A stretch of DNA of 64,000 bases from the NCBI GenBank assembly GCA_946480465.1, contig CAMLJY010000006.1, forward strand, positions 62,001 to 126,000, read 5' to 3'. The notes under the pieces were generated by a model, which did not search any database, had not been told where the DNA came from, and saw nothing but the letters and a program-made list of their open reading frames with translations. Shown here piece after piece: positions 57,554 to 64,000 of the stretch (its first letter is position 1; each line of letters opens with the position of its first letter). The DNA comes from an uncultured Burkholderiales bacterium (GTDB lineage Bacteria; Pseudomonadota; Gammaproteobacteria; Burkholderiales; Burkholderiaceae). The position numbers and the translations under genes were made by a program.

Positions 57554-57931
57554 TCAGTGCCGCAGTGCTGGCGGCGCGTTGTTGAAATCGCAGCCAGGCA
57601 GCGGCTGAGCCCTGACACCGGCAGACCGCGCAGCCATAGCCATCGCCACATCCGGCAGCGGCACGGTGCGGAAGCTCCCATCGCCCACAGGCACGGCGAC
57701 TTCGAGAGTGGGCCCCTCGCCCAGCAACACGGCCATGTCGAAGGCGTTGGCGATCTCCAAGAAGGCTGGCGCAATCTCCTCCAGCGTTGATCGCGCCAAG
57801 TCGACCATCGCAGCGTGAGCCACCGGGTTGGTCGGCTCGCTCGTCAGTGACTTGTACGGCGTCACCCAGCGGATGCCAGTGCCGCCCTCAATGCGGTACA
57901 TGGCGCGCTTACTTTGCAGGTTATGACGCAT
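57554..57931 (-). CDS. Hypothetical phage-type protein, 125 residues
   Basis: A soluble protein with a helical middle (LARSTLEEIAPAFLEIANAF) and no recognised domain. Its ATG lies inside the preceding 62-codon gene (11-base overlap), supporting both. It is 18 bases above the coiled-coil gene and shares its likely late transcription. Confidence 0.62.
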   Translation of the reverse strand: MRHNLQSKRAMYRIEGGTGIRWVTPYKSLTSEPTNPVAHAAMVDLARSTLEEIAPAFLEIANAFDMAVLLGEGPTLEVAVPVGDGSFRTVPLPDVAMAMAARSAGVRAQPLPGCDFNNAPPALRH

Positions 57932-58109
57932 GGTCTTGCTCCGACGGCAAGTTGTCGCCGTTTTCGTCAAGACCAAGCGCCACCAGCATCTCGGCCGGCG
58001 GCAGCGCGCGCAGCGCTTTGAGCGCCGCGAGCCGTTCATGGAGACCAGCGAGTTCAGGCGCTACGGCGCCTTCACCGGCAGGGGTGTCAGAGGGAAGAGA
58101 ACGGTTCAC
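57921..58109 (-). CDS. Small hypothetical protein, 62 residues
   Basis: GTG start after GGAG at a suitable distance. The product has a leucine/alanine-rich helix (LAGLHERLAALKALRALPPA) and an acidic end (LGLDENGDNLPSEQDHAS). It overlaps the 125-residue gene and is the first of the late-type cluster, so this may be where structural genes once joined. Function unknown. Confidence 0.58.
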   Translation of the reverse strand: MNRSLPSDTPAGEGAVAPELAGLHERLAALKALRALPPAEMLVALGLDENGDNLPSEQDHAS

Positions 58110-58148
58110 AGGATGGACTCCGATTCAGTGGTGAAAGGCAGCGGCTGC

Positions 58149-58481
58149 TTACGTCGGACGTGAGCGACATAGACAACGTGGCCAGCGCCGAAGAGGCGTT
58201 CGGACCGGTGCAGATGGGAGCGTTCCGCTGGAAACCCCGGTTGGAAACCTGGTGGCGGAAACGTCTCTGCGATGGCTTGAAGTGCTGTTGTGGTTCGTTG
58301 TGGTTCTGTTGCATCGGCCTACGTCGACAGGGCGACCAGGAAGTGCCCGTTTGCTGTTAACCGAGCTGTTCACCGCGCACCCGACGGATGCGCGCTTCTG
58401 GTGGATACCGCGTTGGATTCTGGCCATCTTGATACCGGGCCCTTGGAGGGCGGGTTCGGCGCTAACCTGCTCGTGAACCAT
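58149..58481 (-). CDS. Doubtful ORF over a repeat-rich control region
   Basis: 110 codons, coupled to the upstream gene by TGATG, but the product is Ser/Thr/Arg-rich and unordered (NRTTTNHNSTSSHRRDV) and its C-terminal part overlaps direct repeats. A rightward 74-codon frame with hydrophobic stretches (58252-58476) competes. The interval may be mostly regulatory. Low confidence that it is translated to full length. Confidence 0.3.
   Translation of the reverse strand: MVHEQVSAEPALQGPGIKMARIQRGIHQKRASVGCAVNSSVNSKRALPGRPVDVGRCNRTTTNHNSTSSHRRDVSATRFPTGVSSGTLPSAPVRTPLRRWPRCLCRSRPT
58230..58306. repeat. Direct repeats between replication and late-type genes
   Basis: GGAAAC occurs three times at 13-14-base spacing (58230, 58243, 58257), followed by a perfect tandem duplication of GTTGTGGTTC (58287-58306). 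Such arrays are typical of initiator, repressor or late-regulator binding sites. They lie in the only sizeable low-coding stretch of the leftward gene set. Confidence 0.45.
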
Positions 58482-58753
58482 CACGTCCCAGCCTTTCCGG
58501 TAATGGCTAGGTGGCCGGCCCGGATCAAAGCATCGATGACCTCGGCCTTTGCCATTTCGGGGCGTGATGCATGCACAGCGGCGATTACCGGAAGCACGTC
58601 CGCCGCAGGCGCGTAGTCGATGCGCGGGTTTGCCTTGCGCCACTTCGCGACGCGCGCGCGGTTCGCTGCCGCGGCGTCGAGCGATTTGCTCCAAGCCGGA
58701 GAAGCCTTCACCGGCTGAGTCACAGGCTGAGCATCTGGCGCAAAGCTGAGCAT
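58481..58753 (-). CDS. Small helical protein, 90 residues
   Basis: The core (SLDAAAANRARVAKWRKANP, then VIAAVHASRPEMAKAEVIDA) looks like a short DNA-binding helical protein. The ATG at 58753 is one base after the stop of the preceding gene; longer versions starting at 58768 or a GTG at 58828 are possible. No family recognised. Confidence 0.55.
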   Translation of the reverse strand: MLSFAPDAQPVTQPVKASPAWSKSLDAAAANRARVAKWRKANPRIDYAPAADVLPVIAAVHASRPEMAKAEVIDALIRAGHLAITGKAGT

Positions 58754-58754
58754 T

Positions 58755-59345
58755 TCACAGCCGCCCATGGGGTTCGCTGACGCCTCGGCGCTGTGCACTG
58801 CAAGGTTGGGATGGGCGGCGTTGGTCACGATGGCTCACGGTTTCATGGGGTTTCGAATGGAGTTCGGGTCGGGTTCGCTTCAGGCACCGGCCGTTCAGCG
58901 CCGAGCGAGCCTTGCCGTCTGCCGTGCGGGGCCCGGTGCTCAAGCCGCCATGCAGCGGACACCTCCCGCTGCCATGGATGTCTCGGCGCTTGCACGGGTT
59001 GCCCGCACGCGTCCTCGCGCCGCAGCGCAGGTCTGCGAACGCGGTCCAGTCGCACCGGGGCCAGCCAGCGTCGCCAGGCAGCAGGCCGCGGCGCTCAGCC
59101 TTTTCGATGGCTGCGTCCCATGCGCGGACGGCGGAGACCCACGAACGGCGGAGGGCGTGCTGTGGATCGCTCGTCTCGCGTGCGTGCGCATGCGCGTACA
59201 TCGCGGGCGCGTACGTATGAGCGGAACCCGTAGCCGCCGAGCCCTTGGTGCCCGAAGCAATTTCCGGAAACGGGCACGTCATGGCGCTGCCGGAAGCGGG
59301 CGTAGCAATGTCCTTCGCGTTTCCGGTAATCCTGGACACCATCAC
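58755..59345 (-). CDS. Zinc-motif protein with HGG box
   Basis: 196 residues. CGARTRAGNPCKRRDIHGSG followed by RCPLHGGLSTGPRTADGKAR is the C-x(n)-C ... C-x2-HGG-x-STGPRT motif seen in many small phage and mobile-element proteins, presumably a zinc-binding nucleic-acid module. The start overlaps the dnaC-like stop (ATGA). Function unknown. Confidence 0.68.
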   Translation of the reverse strand: MMVSRITGNAKDIATPASGSAMTCPFPEIASGTKGSAATGSAHTYAPAMYAHAHARETSDPQHALRRSWVSAVRAWDAAIEKAERRGLLPGDAGWPRCDWTAFADLRCGARTRAGNPCKRRDIHGSGRCPLHGGLSTGPRTADGKARSALNGRCLKRTRPELHSKPHETVSHRDQRRPSQPCSAQRRGVSEPHGRL

Positions 59346-60127
59346 GCCTCGCTCCGATCGCTCATCGCGAGCTTGCGTGCCGTCGGCCTGTAGCTGTCCC
59401 AGTCGAAAGGAATCCAGCGGCAGGTTTCGACCAAGCGATCGAAGGTGCGGTCGCCCACGAATTGCTTCAGGCCCACCTTGTCCTGATTGGTCAGCAAGAT
59501 GGTGGGCTTCACCTCCCGATACCGCAGGTCGATCACGTCGAAGACGATGGACTGCACGTTGTCTGTTTCAGTCCTTGCGCCCAACTCGTCGATCACCAGC
59601 AGGTCGAGGCGCTCAAGGTAGCGAAGCAGTTGGGCCTCAGTGCGCTCGCTGTCCTTGCGCCAGGTCTCACGTACCGCGCGGACCAAGTCGGAACAGGTGA
59701 CGTAGCGAACGTCGGTCGACAGGACAGCCTGCAAGGCCGCCGAGGCCAGGTGCGACTTGCCGGTACCGGGGCGCCCCGCGAGGATCAGTCCAGCCCCCCG
59801 ACCGGCGAAATCGCTGAAGCGTTCGGCGTAGTCCCGGCAGACCGAGAGCGCATAGCGCTTGTCGTCGCTGTCGGCGATGAAGTTGTCGAACGAGCGACCG
59901 CGGAAGCGCTCGGGAATTCGTGCCTCATCGAGCATGCGCTGATGGCGCCTTTCGGCAGCGAGTTGCGCCTTGACGCGTTCTTCCTGCTCACGTTCGGCGG
60001 CAGCATCGGCCGCGCATGACTGGCAACGCGTCCAGAGACGGCTCACGACATGGCGGCTCAGGAACGGGCCGTGCCGCTCGCAGATCTCTTCGCGAGACTT
60101 GGGGCCGTCAGAGAGTGATGGTTCCAT
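59342..60127 (-). CDS. DnaC/IstB-like helicase-loader ATPase
   Basis: 261 residues. A Cys/His cluster near the N-terminus (CERHGPFLSRH ... CQSCAA), Walker A GRPGTGKSHLA, Walker B LLVIDELGA and sensor LLTNQDK are intact. It should load the host DnaB helicase at the element's origin, which lies in the gene just upstream. The ATG at 60127 has GGAG nine bases before it; 60142 and 60205 are alternatives. It overlaps the replication-protein gene. Confidence 0.88.
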   Translation of the reverse strand: MEPSLSDGPKSREEICERHGPFLSRHVVSRLWTRCQSCAADAAAEREQEERVKAQLAAERRHQRMLDEARIPERFRGRSFDNFIADSDDKRYALSVCRDYAERFSDFAGRGAGLILAGRPGTGKSHLASAALQAVLSTDVRYVTCSDLVRAVRETWRKDSERTEAQLLRYLERLDLLVIDELGARTETDNVQSIVFDVIDLRYREVKPTILLTNQDKVGLKQFVGDRTFDRLVETCRWIPFDWDSYRPTARKLAMSDRSEA

Positions 60128-61022
60128 CTTCAGAGACTCCATCGCGGTAGTTGCGGGTGGCGAAGCCGGCGTGCACGCCACTGCGCTGTTGAGTGCGTTG
60201 ACCATCGGAGCGAGCGTCCGGGGCTCGATACCCCGTGCGCATCTGCGTCAGCAGGGCTTGGGCGTCGTTGAGGAGCAGGTCGAGCGGATGAAGCTTGGCC
60301 ACGTAGAACGCGCGATCCAGGCCGACGTAGAACGTGGCCAGCACGGGCGCCACCTCTGCACCCACGGTGTCCACGAGCCGTCCAACCAGGCTGTTGGCCT
60401 TCGCGCTGCGCAGCGGCACGTCTGCGTAGCGAAGGGCGTAGGCCTTTGAGTAGGCCTCCCAGGTGGCTGTCGACTTCGATTCCGGCTTGCGAGCTGACGG
60501 CTTGGCCGTCCTTACCTCAGCCGACGCCTTCGACTGGTCCGCAGCGGCGTCGATAGACGCCGGTGCAACCTGTCTTTCTGATGTCTCATACGTCTCATAC
60601 GTATTGGGTGCACCTGGCGCACTGGTTTGTGCAGGAGGTGCACTGGTTTTGGCAGGAGGTGCACCGGTGCTGGCCCTGCACTGGTGCGCCTCCTGCACCG
60701 GTGCATCGCGTGCACCGGTGCTTTGCGTGCACTGGTCTTCGGTGCCTCGAACGCCCGCGGCCTGCCGAATTCGGTCGAGCTGAAGAACCATCGCACTCTT
60801 CGCGCCGAACCGGCGCTCAACCTTCACGAATCCCGCGCTCTCCAGCCACGCGACGGCATCGATCACTGCGCGCCGGCTCAGGCACGTCCATTCCACGATC
60901 AGCGCTTGGCTGTAGCGGTAGAGCCCGTCGTCATGGACGAAGTCAGCCATGGCCATGAGCACTGCCTTCTGCGGCGGAGACATCGCCAGCGGCCGGCAAA
61001 GAGTCGTGATGCGCACGCTCAT
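60108..61022 (-). CDS. Lambda-O-like replication initiator
   Basis: 304 residues. An N-terminal winged-helix domain (LSRRAVIDAVAWLESAGFVK) is followed by a disordered linker (about 90-170) encoded by the iteron array, and a C-terminal helical domain (TWEAYSKAYALRYADVPLRS) of the type that contacts the helicase or loader. This matches the initiator-with-internal-origin design of lambda O. It is followed by the DnaC-like gene, as P follows O. The start overlaps the previous stop (ATGA). Confidence 0.82.
   Translation of the reverse strand: MSVRITTLCRPLAMSPPQKAVLMAMADFVHDDGLYRYSQALIVEWTCLSRRAVIDAVAWLESAGFVKVERRFGAKSAMVLQLDRIRQAAGVRGTEDQCTQSTGARDAPVQEAHQCRASTGAPPAKTSAPPAQTSAPGAPNTYETYETSERQVAPASIDAAADQSKASAEVRTAKPSARKPESKSTATWEAYSKAYALRYADVPLRSAKANSLVGRLVDTVGAEVAPVLATFYVGLDRAFYVAKLHPLDLLLNDAQALLTQMRTGYRAPDARSDGQRTQQRSGVHAGFATRNYRDGVSEDGTITL
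60608..60736. other. Replication origin iterons inside the initiator gene
   Basis: Seven copies of (G/C)(C/T)GCAC(T/C)GGT start at 60617, 60638, 60659, 60676, 60693, 60710 and 60727, plus a weaker copy at 60608. Steps are 21, 21, 17, 17, 17 and 17 bases. Several extend to the palindrome TGCACCGGTGCA. A repeated GTCTCATAC and TACGTATTGG stretch, relatively AT-rich, lies next to the array (60572-60606) and could be the unwinding region. Confidence 0.75.
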
Positions 61023-61321
61023 GTAGGAGCCCAGACGCAGCCGGCAGCGGCGATTTCGATCGCGCGCGAGATGGGCGGGATGATCACGAGCCGATCGACT
61101 TCGGGCGATTCGGGATCGGAGGGGAGGAAGACGCCGAACTTGGTGCCGTCCACGTAGACGACGACCTCAAGGAGTCCGAGCAGCTCCTCCAACCACGGAA
61201 CGTCAGCCAGCGCTGCCCTGGCACGCGCCACAAGCTCGGCGTGCTCAGCGCCATCGGTAGGAGCGTCGAATTCGGCCCGCCAGGGGCTCGTCCAGTGCTT
61301 CGCGGAGATGGTCATGCGCAC
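61019..61321 (-). CDS. Hypothetical early protein, 100 residues
   Basis: A small soluble protein (ALADVPWLEELLGLLEVVVY, then VDGTKFGVFLPSDPESPEVD) without a recognised domain. It overlaps the initiator gene (ATGA) and the 68-residue gene upstream, so it is part of the early leftward unit. MRMTIS gives two possible Met starts six bases apart. Confidence 0.62.
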   Translation of the reverse strand: MRMTISAKHWTSPWRAEFDAPTDGAEHAELVARARAALADVPWLEELLGLLEVVVYVDGTKFGVFLPSDPESPEVDRLVIIPPISRAIEIAAAGCVWAPT

Positions 61322-61518
61322 ACCCCCATGGACCGCAGAAAGCGGCGCACCTGTTGCAGGTCACCGAACTCGCGACTCAGGTTCCAGCGCGCGACCAAGA
61401 AGCCGCCGGACGCCAATTCGTGGAGTTGGCAGCCGGCCAGCGCTGCCACTGCCCGAGTTGTAGCGAACGACTTGCCATCGCTCGTGAGATCGGTACAGTC
61501 CGTGGTGTCCGCTTTCAT
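61312..61518 (-). CDS. Small early protein, 68 residues
   Basis: The start MKADTTDCTDLTSDGKSF has the ribosome site GGGGAAGAA before it. The rest (LVARWNLSREFGDLQQVRRF) may be a small DNA-binding helix set. It overlaps the next gene by ten bases. No family recognised. Confidence 0.55.
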   Translation of the reverse strand: MKADTTDCTDLTSDGKSFATTRAVAALAGCQLHELASGGFLVARWNLSREFGDLQQVRRFLRSMGVCA

Positions 61519-61613
61519 TTCTTCCCCGACGAGGCCCGCGTTTGCACCGCGGGCCTCGTCATTTCTGGGGTCGCCGGGCGGACCGGCTTGTGGGTAGTGG
61601 ATGCCGCCGGTCA

Positions 61614-61859
61614 TCAGGCGGCCTCCTGACGAGCCGCGTGCAGGCGGGCGACAAGCGCGGCGATCTGCGCGTCGCTTTGACCGGCGACGTAGGCCCTGGC
61701 AACGGCCTCAACCTCGTAGTCCGGAAGGGCCGATGCCCGCGCGTCCCCAAGCTTGATCGGACGCGGCAGCAAGCCCTTCGCAATGCGCTCGTACGCGACA
61801 GACTTCGACAGGCCAAGTCGCTTGAAGGCAACCGGCGGGCGGAGCAGCGTGGTGGACAT
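61614..61859 (-). CDS. AlpA-family transcriptional regulator / excisionase-like
   Basis: 81 residues. RPPVAFKRLGLSKSVAYERI and AKGLLPRPIKLG follow the AlpA/MerR-like winged-helix pattern (recognition helix, then LLPxPIKLG). In P4-like elements AlpA-type proteins activate excision or early genes. It heads the leftward early unit. Its ribosome site lies within a long hairpin (61861-61918). Confidence 0.85.
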   Translation of the reverse strand: MSTTLLRPPVAFKRLGLSKSVAYERIAKGLLPRPIKLGDARASALPDYEVEAVARAYVAGQSDAQIAALVARLHAARQEAA

Positions 61860-61860
61860 C

Positions 61861-61918
61861 GGAGACTCCTTTTGGTTCCGCTGACGGCCTGTTTAGGCCT
61901 CAACGGAACAGAGTCTCC
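61861..61918 (-). promoter_or_regulatory. Nested hairpin covering the alpA ribosome-binding site
   Basis: GGAGACTC/GAGTCTCC, GTTCCG/CGGAAC and GGCCT-GTTT-AGGCC nest into one 58-base stem-loop. On the minus strand AAGGAG, the ribosome site for alpA (about 61871-61866), lies at the inner edge of the 3' arm. Folding would hide it, so the hairpin can control alpA translation, or the DNA palindrome may be an operator. Confidence 0.6.
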
Positions 61919-61933
61919 GGACAATTCAGCACT

Positions 61934-61971
61934 CGAAGTTCCCGCCATCTCGCCAAGTTTTCAGAACTTCG
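61934..61971. promoter_or_regulatory. Operator-like inverted repeat between divergent genes
   Basis: CGAAGTTC (61934-61941) and GAACTTCG (61964-61971) are perfect eight-base arms 22 bases apart, in the 178-base gap between alpA (leftward) and the gene at 62038 (rightward). It is well placed to bind a repressor or AlpA itself. Confidence 0.45.
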
Positions 61972-62037
61972 CGGGAAACTGCGCCGGTTGGGTGTACGCT
62001 TCGCCGCAGGATTCGGCGGATGACTCAGCGAGGCTAG

Positions 62038-62742
62038 ATGGGAAAGCGAAAGCCTAGGTTCAACGGCGACAGCACTGGAGAGTTGGTTCCGGACTTTCCT
62101 GCCTCCGTGAAGGCCGAACTACGCCGGCACCTTGCACCGTGGTTCGACGATGGCGACATGGGCACGATGCGCGCTTTCCTCAACGGCGCTGGCGGCAACG
62201 CCTGGAGGTCAGGCGACGGTTCCGACGAGTTGGTGAGCTGGCTGGTCCACGATGCCTACGACCTGAAGGTTGATATGGCGGACCGTAAGGCCCTGGCATT
62301 GACGAAGGGCGAGCTGGTGGCAGAGTACGCACGTCTGATCAAGTCGATGCAGTTCGCCCACGATCACTTGCGCTCCGTGTCACGCGACCTGGACCGAATG
62401 CTGGAGCTTGATCCGACCACTCGGGTAAACGTCGAGTCCGGCTTGGCGTGTCTGCTCAAACAAGCGAGCCGCCGAGAGGCGGCTGTTGCGGAGTCGGCAA
62501 CCTACCAGCGAACCAGGGTGTTTGAGCATGCCATCAAGCTTCGGCTGGTCGAGCTTGTCTCTGAGCGCCTCCTCGGCAATGGGATCCCCATCAGCGGGAG
62601 AGAAACCCCTCTTTTCAAGGTCCTAGATTGCCTTGGCCGGGCACTTGATCTCAGGCTGACCGAGGAGAAAACATGGCGCAACGCAGTCTCGGAGCTGAAG
62701 GCTGAAGGCAGGGGCAAGCCAAACCAGAAAGCGGCCACTTAG
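62038..62742 (+). CDS. Hypothetical protein, 234 residues, divergent from alpA
   Basis: A mainly helical, charged protein (LTKGELVAEYARLIKSMQFA, then HDHLRSVSRDLDRMLELDPT) with no membrane segment. No clear helix-turn-helix or repressor motif was seen. Its divergent position opposite alpA is where elements often place a repressor, but this is not supported by a recognised motif. Confidence 0.65.
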   Translation: MGKRKPRFNGDSTGELVPDFPASVKAELRRHLAPWFDDGDMGTMRAFLNGAGGNAWRSGDGSDELVSWLVHDAYDLKVDMADRKALALTKGELVAEYARLIKSMQFAHDHLRSVSRDLDRMLELDPTTRVNVESGLACLLKQASRREAAVAESATYQRTRVFEHAIKLRLVELVSERLLGNGIPISGRETPLFKVLDCLGRALDLRLTEEKTWRNAVSELKAEGRGKPNQKAAT

Positions 62743-62839
62743 GCACCAGGCCATCATTGATCTTCGCCCGCCATGACGGCGCCGGAGAATGCCAGCGCTT
62801 CCCCTAGCCGGCAGGACTTGGGGCATACCCTGCGCGCAC

Positions 62840-63622
62840 CTACTCTGAAAGCCCAAGCCCGCAGCGGAGCACCTCTCGTTCGGCCATCAGGGCCGGAGGT
62901 TCCCCAATTGAATCTTCCAGGTCAAATATTGCGGACAATGGCATTAGGGCAAGCAGGCAATTGGATGTAAGGCCATCGAGCAGATGGCCGGGTGATTCTG
63001 GGTCCGGACCCCATGTCAGTCCGAGCAATTTCTTCTCGTCGCTCAACCGAAAGTGACGCTGAAGGTCGTTCGGCAAGTGGTGCGCAGCACCAGAAAGATG
63101 CGCGTACTTCGTAAGATATAGCTTGTGCACTGAAGTGCCAGTAGCAACCGCTTCAAGGTTCAGGACTTGGGCTCCCTCGGCCATGGCGGGCGCCTGCCTC
63201 TCCATCTGCTCGAACCATTCTGCGGATGCGATCGCGGCACGCTCGTCTGCCGGGACGCATTTCAGCTTCCGCAGGAGCTTGGGTCTACGCGCGTCATGCG
63301 AGCGCACATATGCCTCCACCTGCCCCTCCTTCTCTGCAAATCCGACCAGCAGGATGAGAGCTTCGAAGCCGTATCGATCAATGACCGACGCCTCTGTCAG
63401 CAGGCCTCGCGAAGCGAGCGCCAATCCAGCCTCAAGACTGCGAACGATCCTTGAGTACATGGCAGCGGAATAAACCGCCTTCATGTCGTTCGGCGAGAAC
63501 CGCAAACTGAGGGCGACTGACGAACAGTGCTCCGCCACACGGCCAGCGAAGGAGAACCATTCGGGACAGCGTCCCTGGATGTCGCTCAGTGCAGCGTCGG
63601 GATGCTGGCCTAAATATCGCAT
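62840..63622 (-). CDS. DUF5677-like protein
   Basis: 260 residues, helical. RSLEAGLALASRGLLTEASV and IDRYGFEALILLVGFAEKEG resemble the DUF5677 family (helical proteins of unknown function, frequent in accessory regions). The C-terminal half has YLTKYAHLSGAAHHLPNDLQ with conserved-looking His residues. No signal peptide. Probable cargo; a defence link is possible but unproven. Confidence 0.65.
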   Translation of the reverse strand: MRYLGQHPDAALSDIQGRCPEWFSFAGRVAEHCSSVALSLRFSPNDMKAVYSAAMYSRIVRSLEAGLALASRGLLTEASVIDRYGFEALILLVGFAEKEGQVEAYVRSHDARRPKLLRKLKCVPADERAAIASAEWFEQMERQAPAMAEGAQVLNLEAVATGTSVHKLYLTKYAHLSGAAHHLPNDLQRHFRLSDEKKLLGLTWGPDPESPGHLLDGLTSNCLLALMPLSAIFDLEDSIGEPPALMAEREVLRCGLGLSE

Positions 63623-63655
63623 GAATGTTGGATTGGGCAGGCAACTACTGATTGC

Positions 63656-64000
63656 TCACTGACCTAGTTGCAACGCCAGTTCGACGCTATCCGCAGTGCG
63701 CCGGTGCTCTGTGAACCCTAGTCCGGCGTAAAGCCCAAGAGCAGCGTCGTTTCCACGGTGCACATCGAGAAGCACTCCAACGGCGCCTCGCCACTTCGCG
63801 AACTTCGTGCAACGCCGAATCAGTTCCTTCCCAATGCCACGGCTGCGGTACTCAGCATGAACCCCGACAAGGCGGACGGCCATTACCTTGCCCGGGGGCG
63901 TATCCGGCGTGTCGCCCACCCATGCGGCGCCAACCAGGCGCCCTTTCCGGAACGCGCCGACGACGCGCGCCAACTTGGGAGCGTCACCGATGTCCTCGAC
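63656..64000 (-). CDS. GNAT-family N-acetyltransferase (5' end beyond window)
   Basis: At least 114 residues are visible. VGVHAEYRSRGIGKELIRRC is acetyl-CoA motif A (R-x-x-G-x-G/A) and LYAGLGFTEH is motif B. The frame is open to base 64000 (start codon not visible). It probably acetylates a small molecule or protein; substrate unknown. It follows the DUF5677-like gene in orientation but with a separate leader. Confidence 0.8.
   Translation of the reverse strand, partial: VEDIGDAPKLARVVGAFRKGRLVGAAWVGDTPDTPPGKVMAVRLVGVHAEYRSRGIGKELIRRCTKFAKWRGAVGVLLDVHRGNDAALGLYAGLGFTEHRRTADSVELALQLGQ

Noticed and set aside
58252..58476. Rightward 74-codon hydrophobic ORF
   Set aside because: It overlaps direct repeats, runs against the local transcription direction and lacks a ribosome site; kept only as an alternative in the notes on 58149-58481.
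38028..64000. Diversity-generating retroelement, as in the Bordetella podophage with a similar giant protein
   Set aside because: No reverse transcriptase frame and no template/variable repeat pair were seen.

Overview
The window is high-GC DNA from a betaproteobacterium, most likely order Burkholderiales (Rubrivivax/Leptothrix/Methylibium-like). The reasons are an exosortase-B/PEP-CTERM exopolysaccharide cluster, the DUF971-ubiE pair, a GlcD-GlcF-like fusion flavoprotein, and the argJ ... secA-M23-dciA gene neighbourhood. The genus is inference; no rRNA gene is present.

Chromosomal part, about 1-38,027. (a) 1-8,072: a leftward operon epsD-epsE-epsF-epsG-xrtB-epsI-polymerase/ligase-glycosyltransferase. 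The genes are tightly overlapped and preceded by a very good sigma-54 promoter match. It should polymerise and export an exopolysaccharide and anchor or process PEP-CTERM proteins. (b) 8,316-11,066: ubiE, a DUF971 gene and two tandem PEP-CTERM paralogues sharing an upstream block (CRP-like site, palindrome, -10 box). (c) 11,130-20,563: a fused FAD/Fe-S oxidoreductase diverging from ugpB-A-E-C-Q, a glycerol-3-phosphate/glycerophosphodiester uptake and hydrolysis operon. (d) 20,685-22,989: two convergent pairs, each a cytoplasmic-looking peptidoglycan hydrolase next to a signal-peptide protein, resembling effector/immunity pairs. (e) 23,066-34,620: MFS exporter, argJ, a subtilisin-like protease coupled to a PEP-CTERM gene, secA, an M23 peptidase and a dciA-like gene. 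(f) 34,718-37,907: a PAS sensor kinase lacking its phosphoacceptor His, a DUF4214 secreted protein and a PEP-CTERM lipase.

Mobile part, 38,028 to beyond 64,000. The left border is the 3' piece of a tRNA-Thr(UGU) gene followed by a P4-type tyrosine integrase. Inside is a mostly leftward, tightly coupled gene set: AlpA regulator, lambda-O-like replication protein with an iteron array inside its gene, DnaC-like helicase loader, several small proteins, a coiled-coil protein, a 2837-residue polyvalent protein (LPD5/LPD1-like zincin, acetyltransferase-like fold, second zincin, PLxRFG domain), small membrane proteins, a large cadherin/RTX-like secreted protein, and uncharacterised genes including a JAMM-type hydrolase. 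No terminase, portal, capsid, tail or endolysin gene is visible, so this is either a prophage with a large deletion or a satellite-like element that keeps its own DNA-ejection-type protein. The right end, where an intact tRNA-Thr is expected, lies outside the window.

The most novel signal is a 52-codon gene nested in another frame of the giant gene. It has its own ribosome-binding site, and a free-standing paralogue at 41,388-41,531 differs from it mainly at third positions of that small frame.
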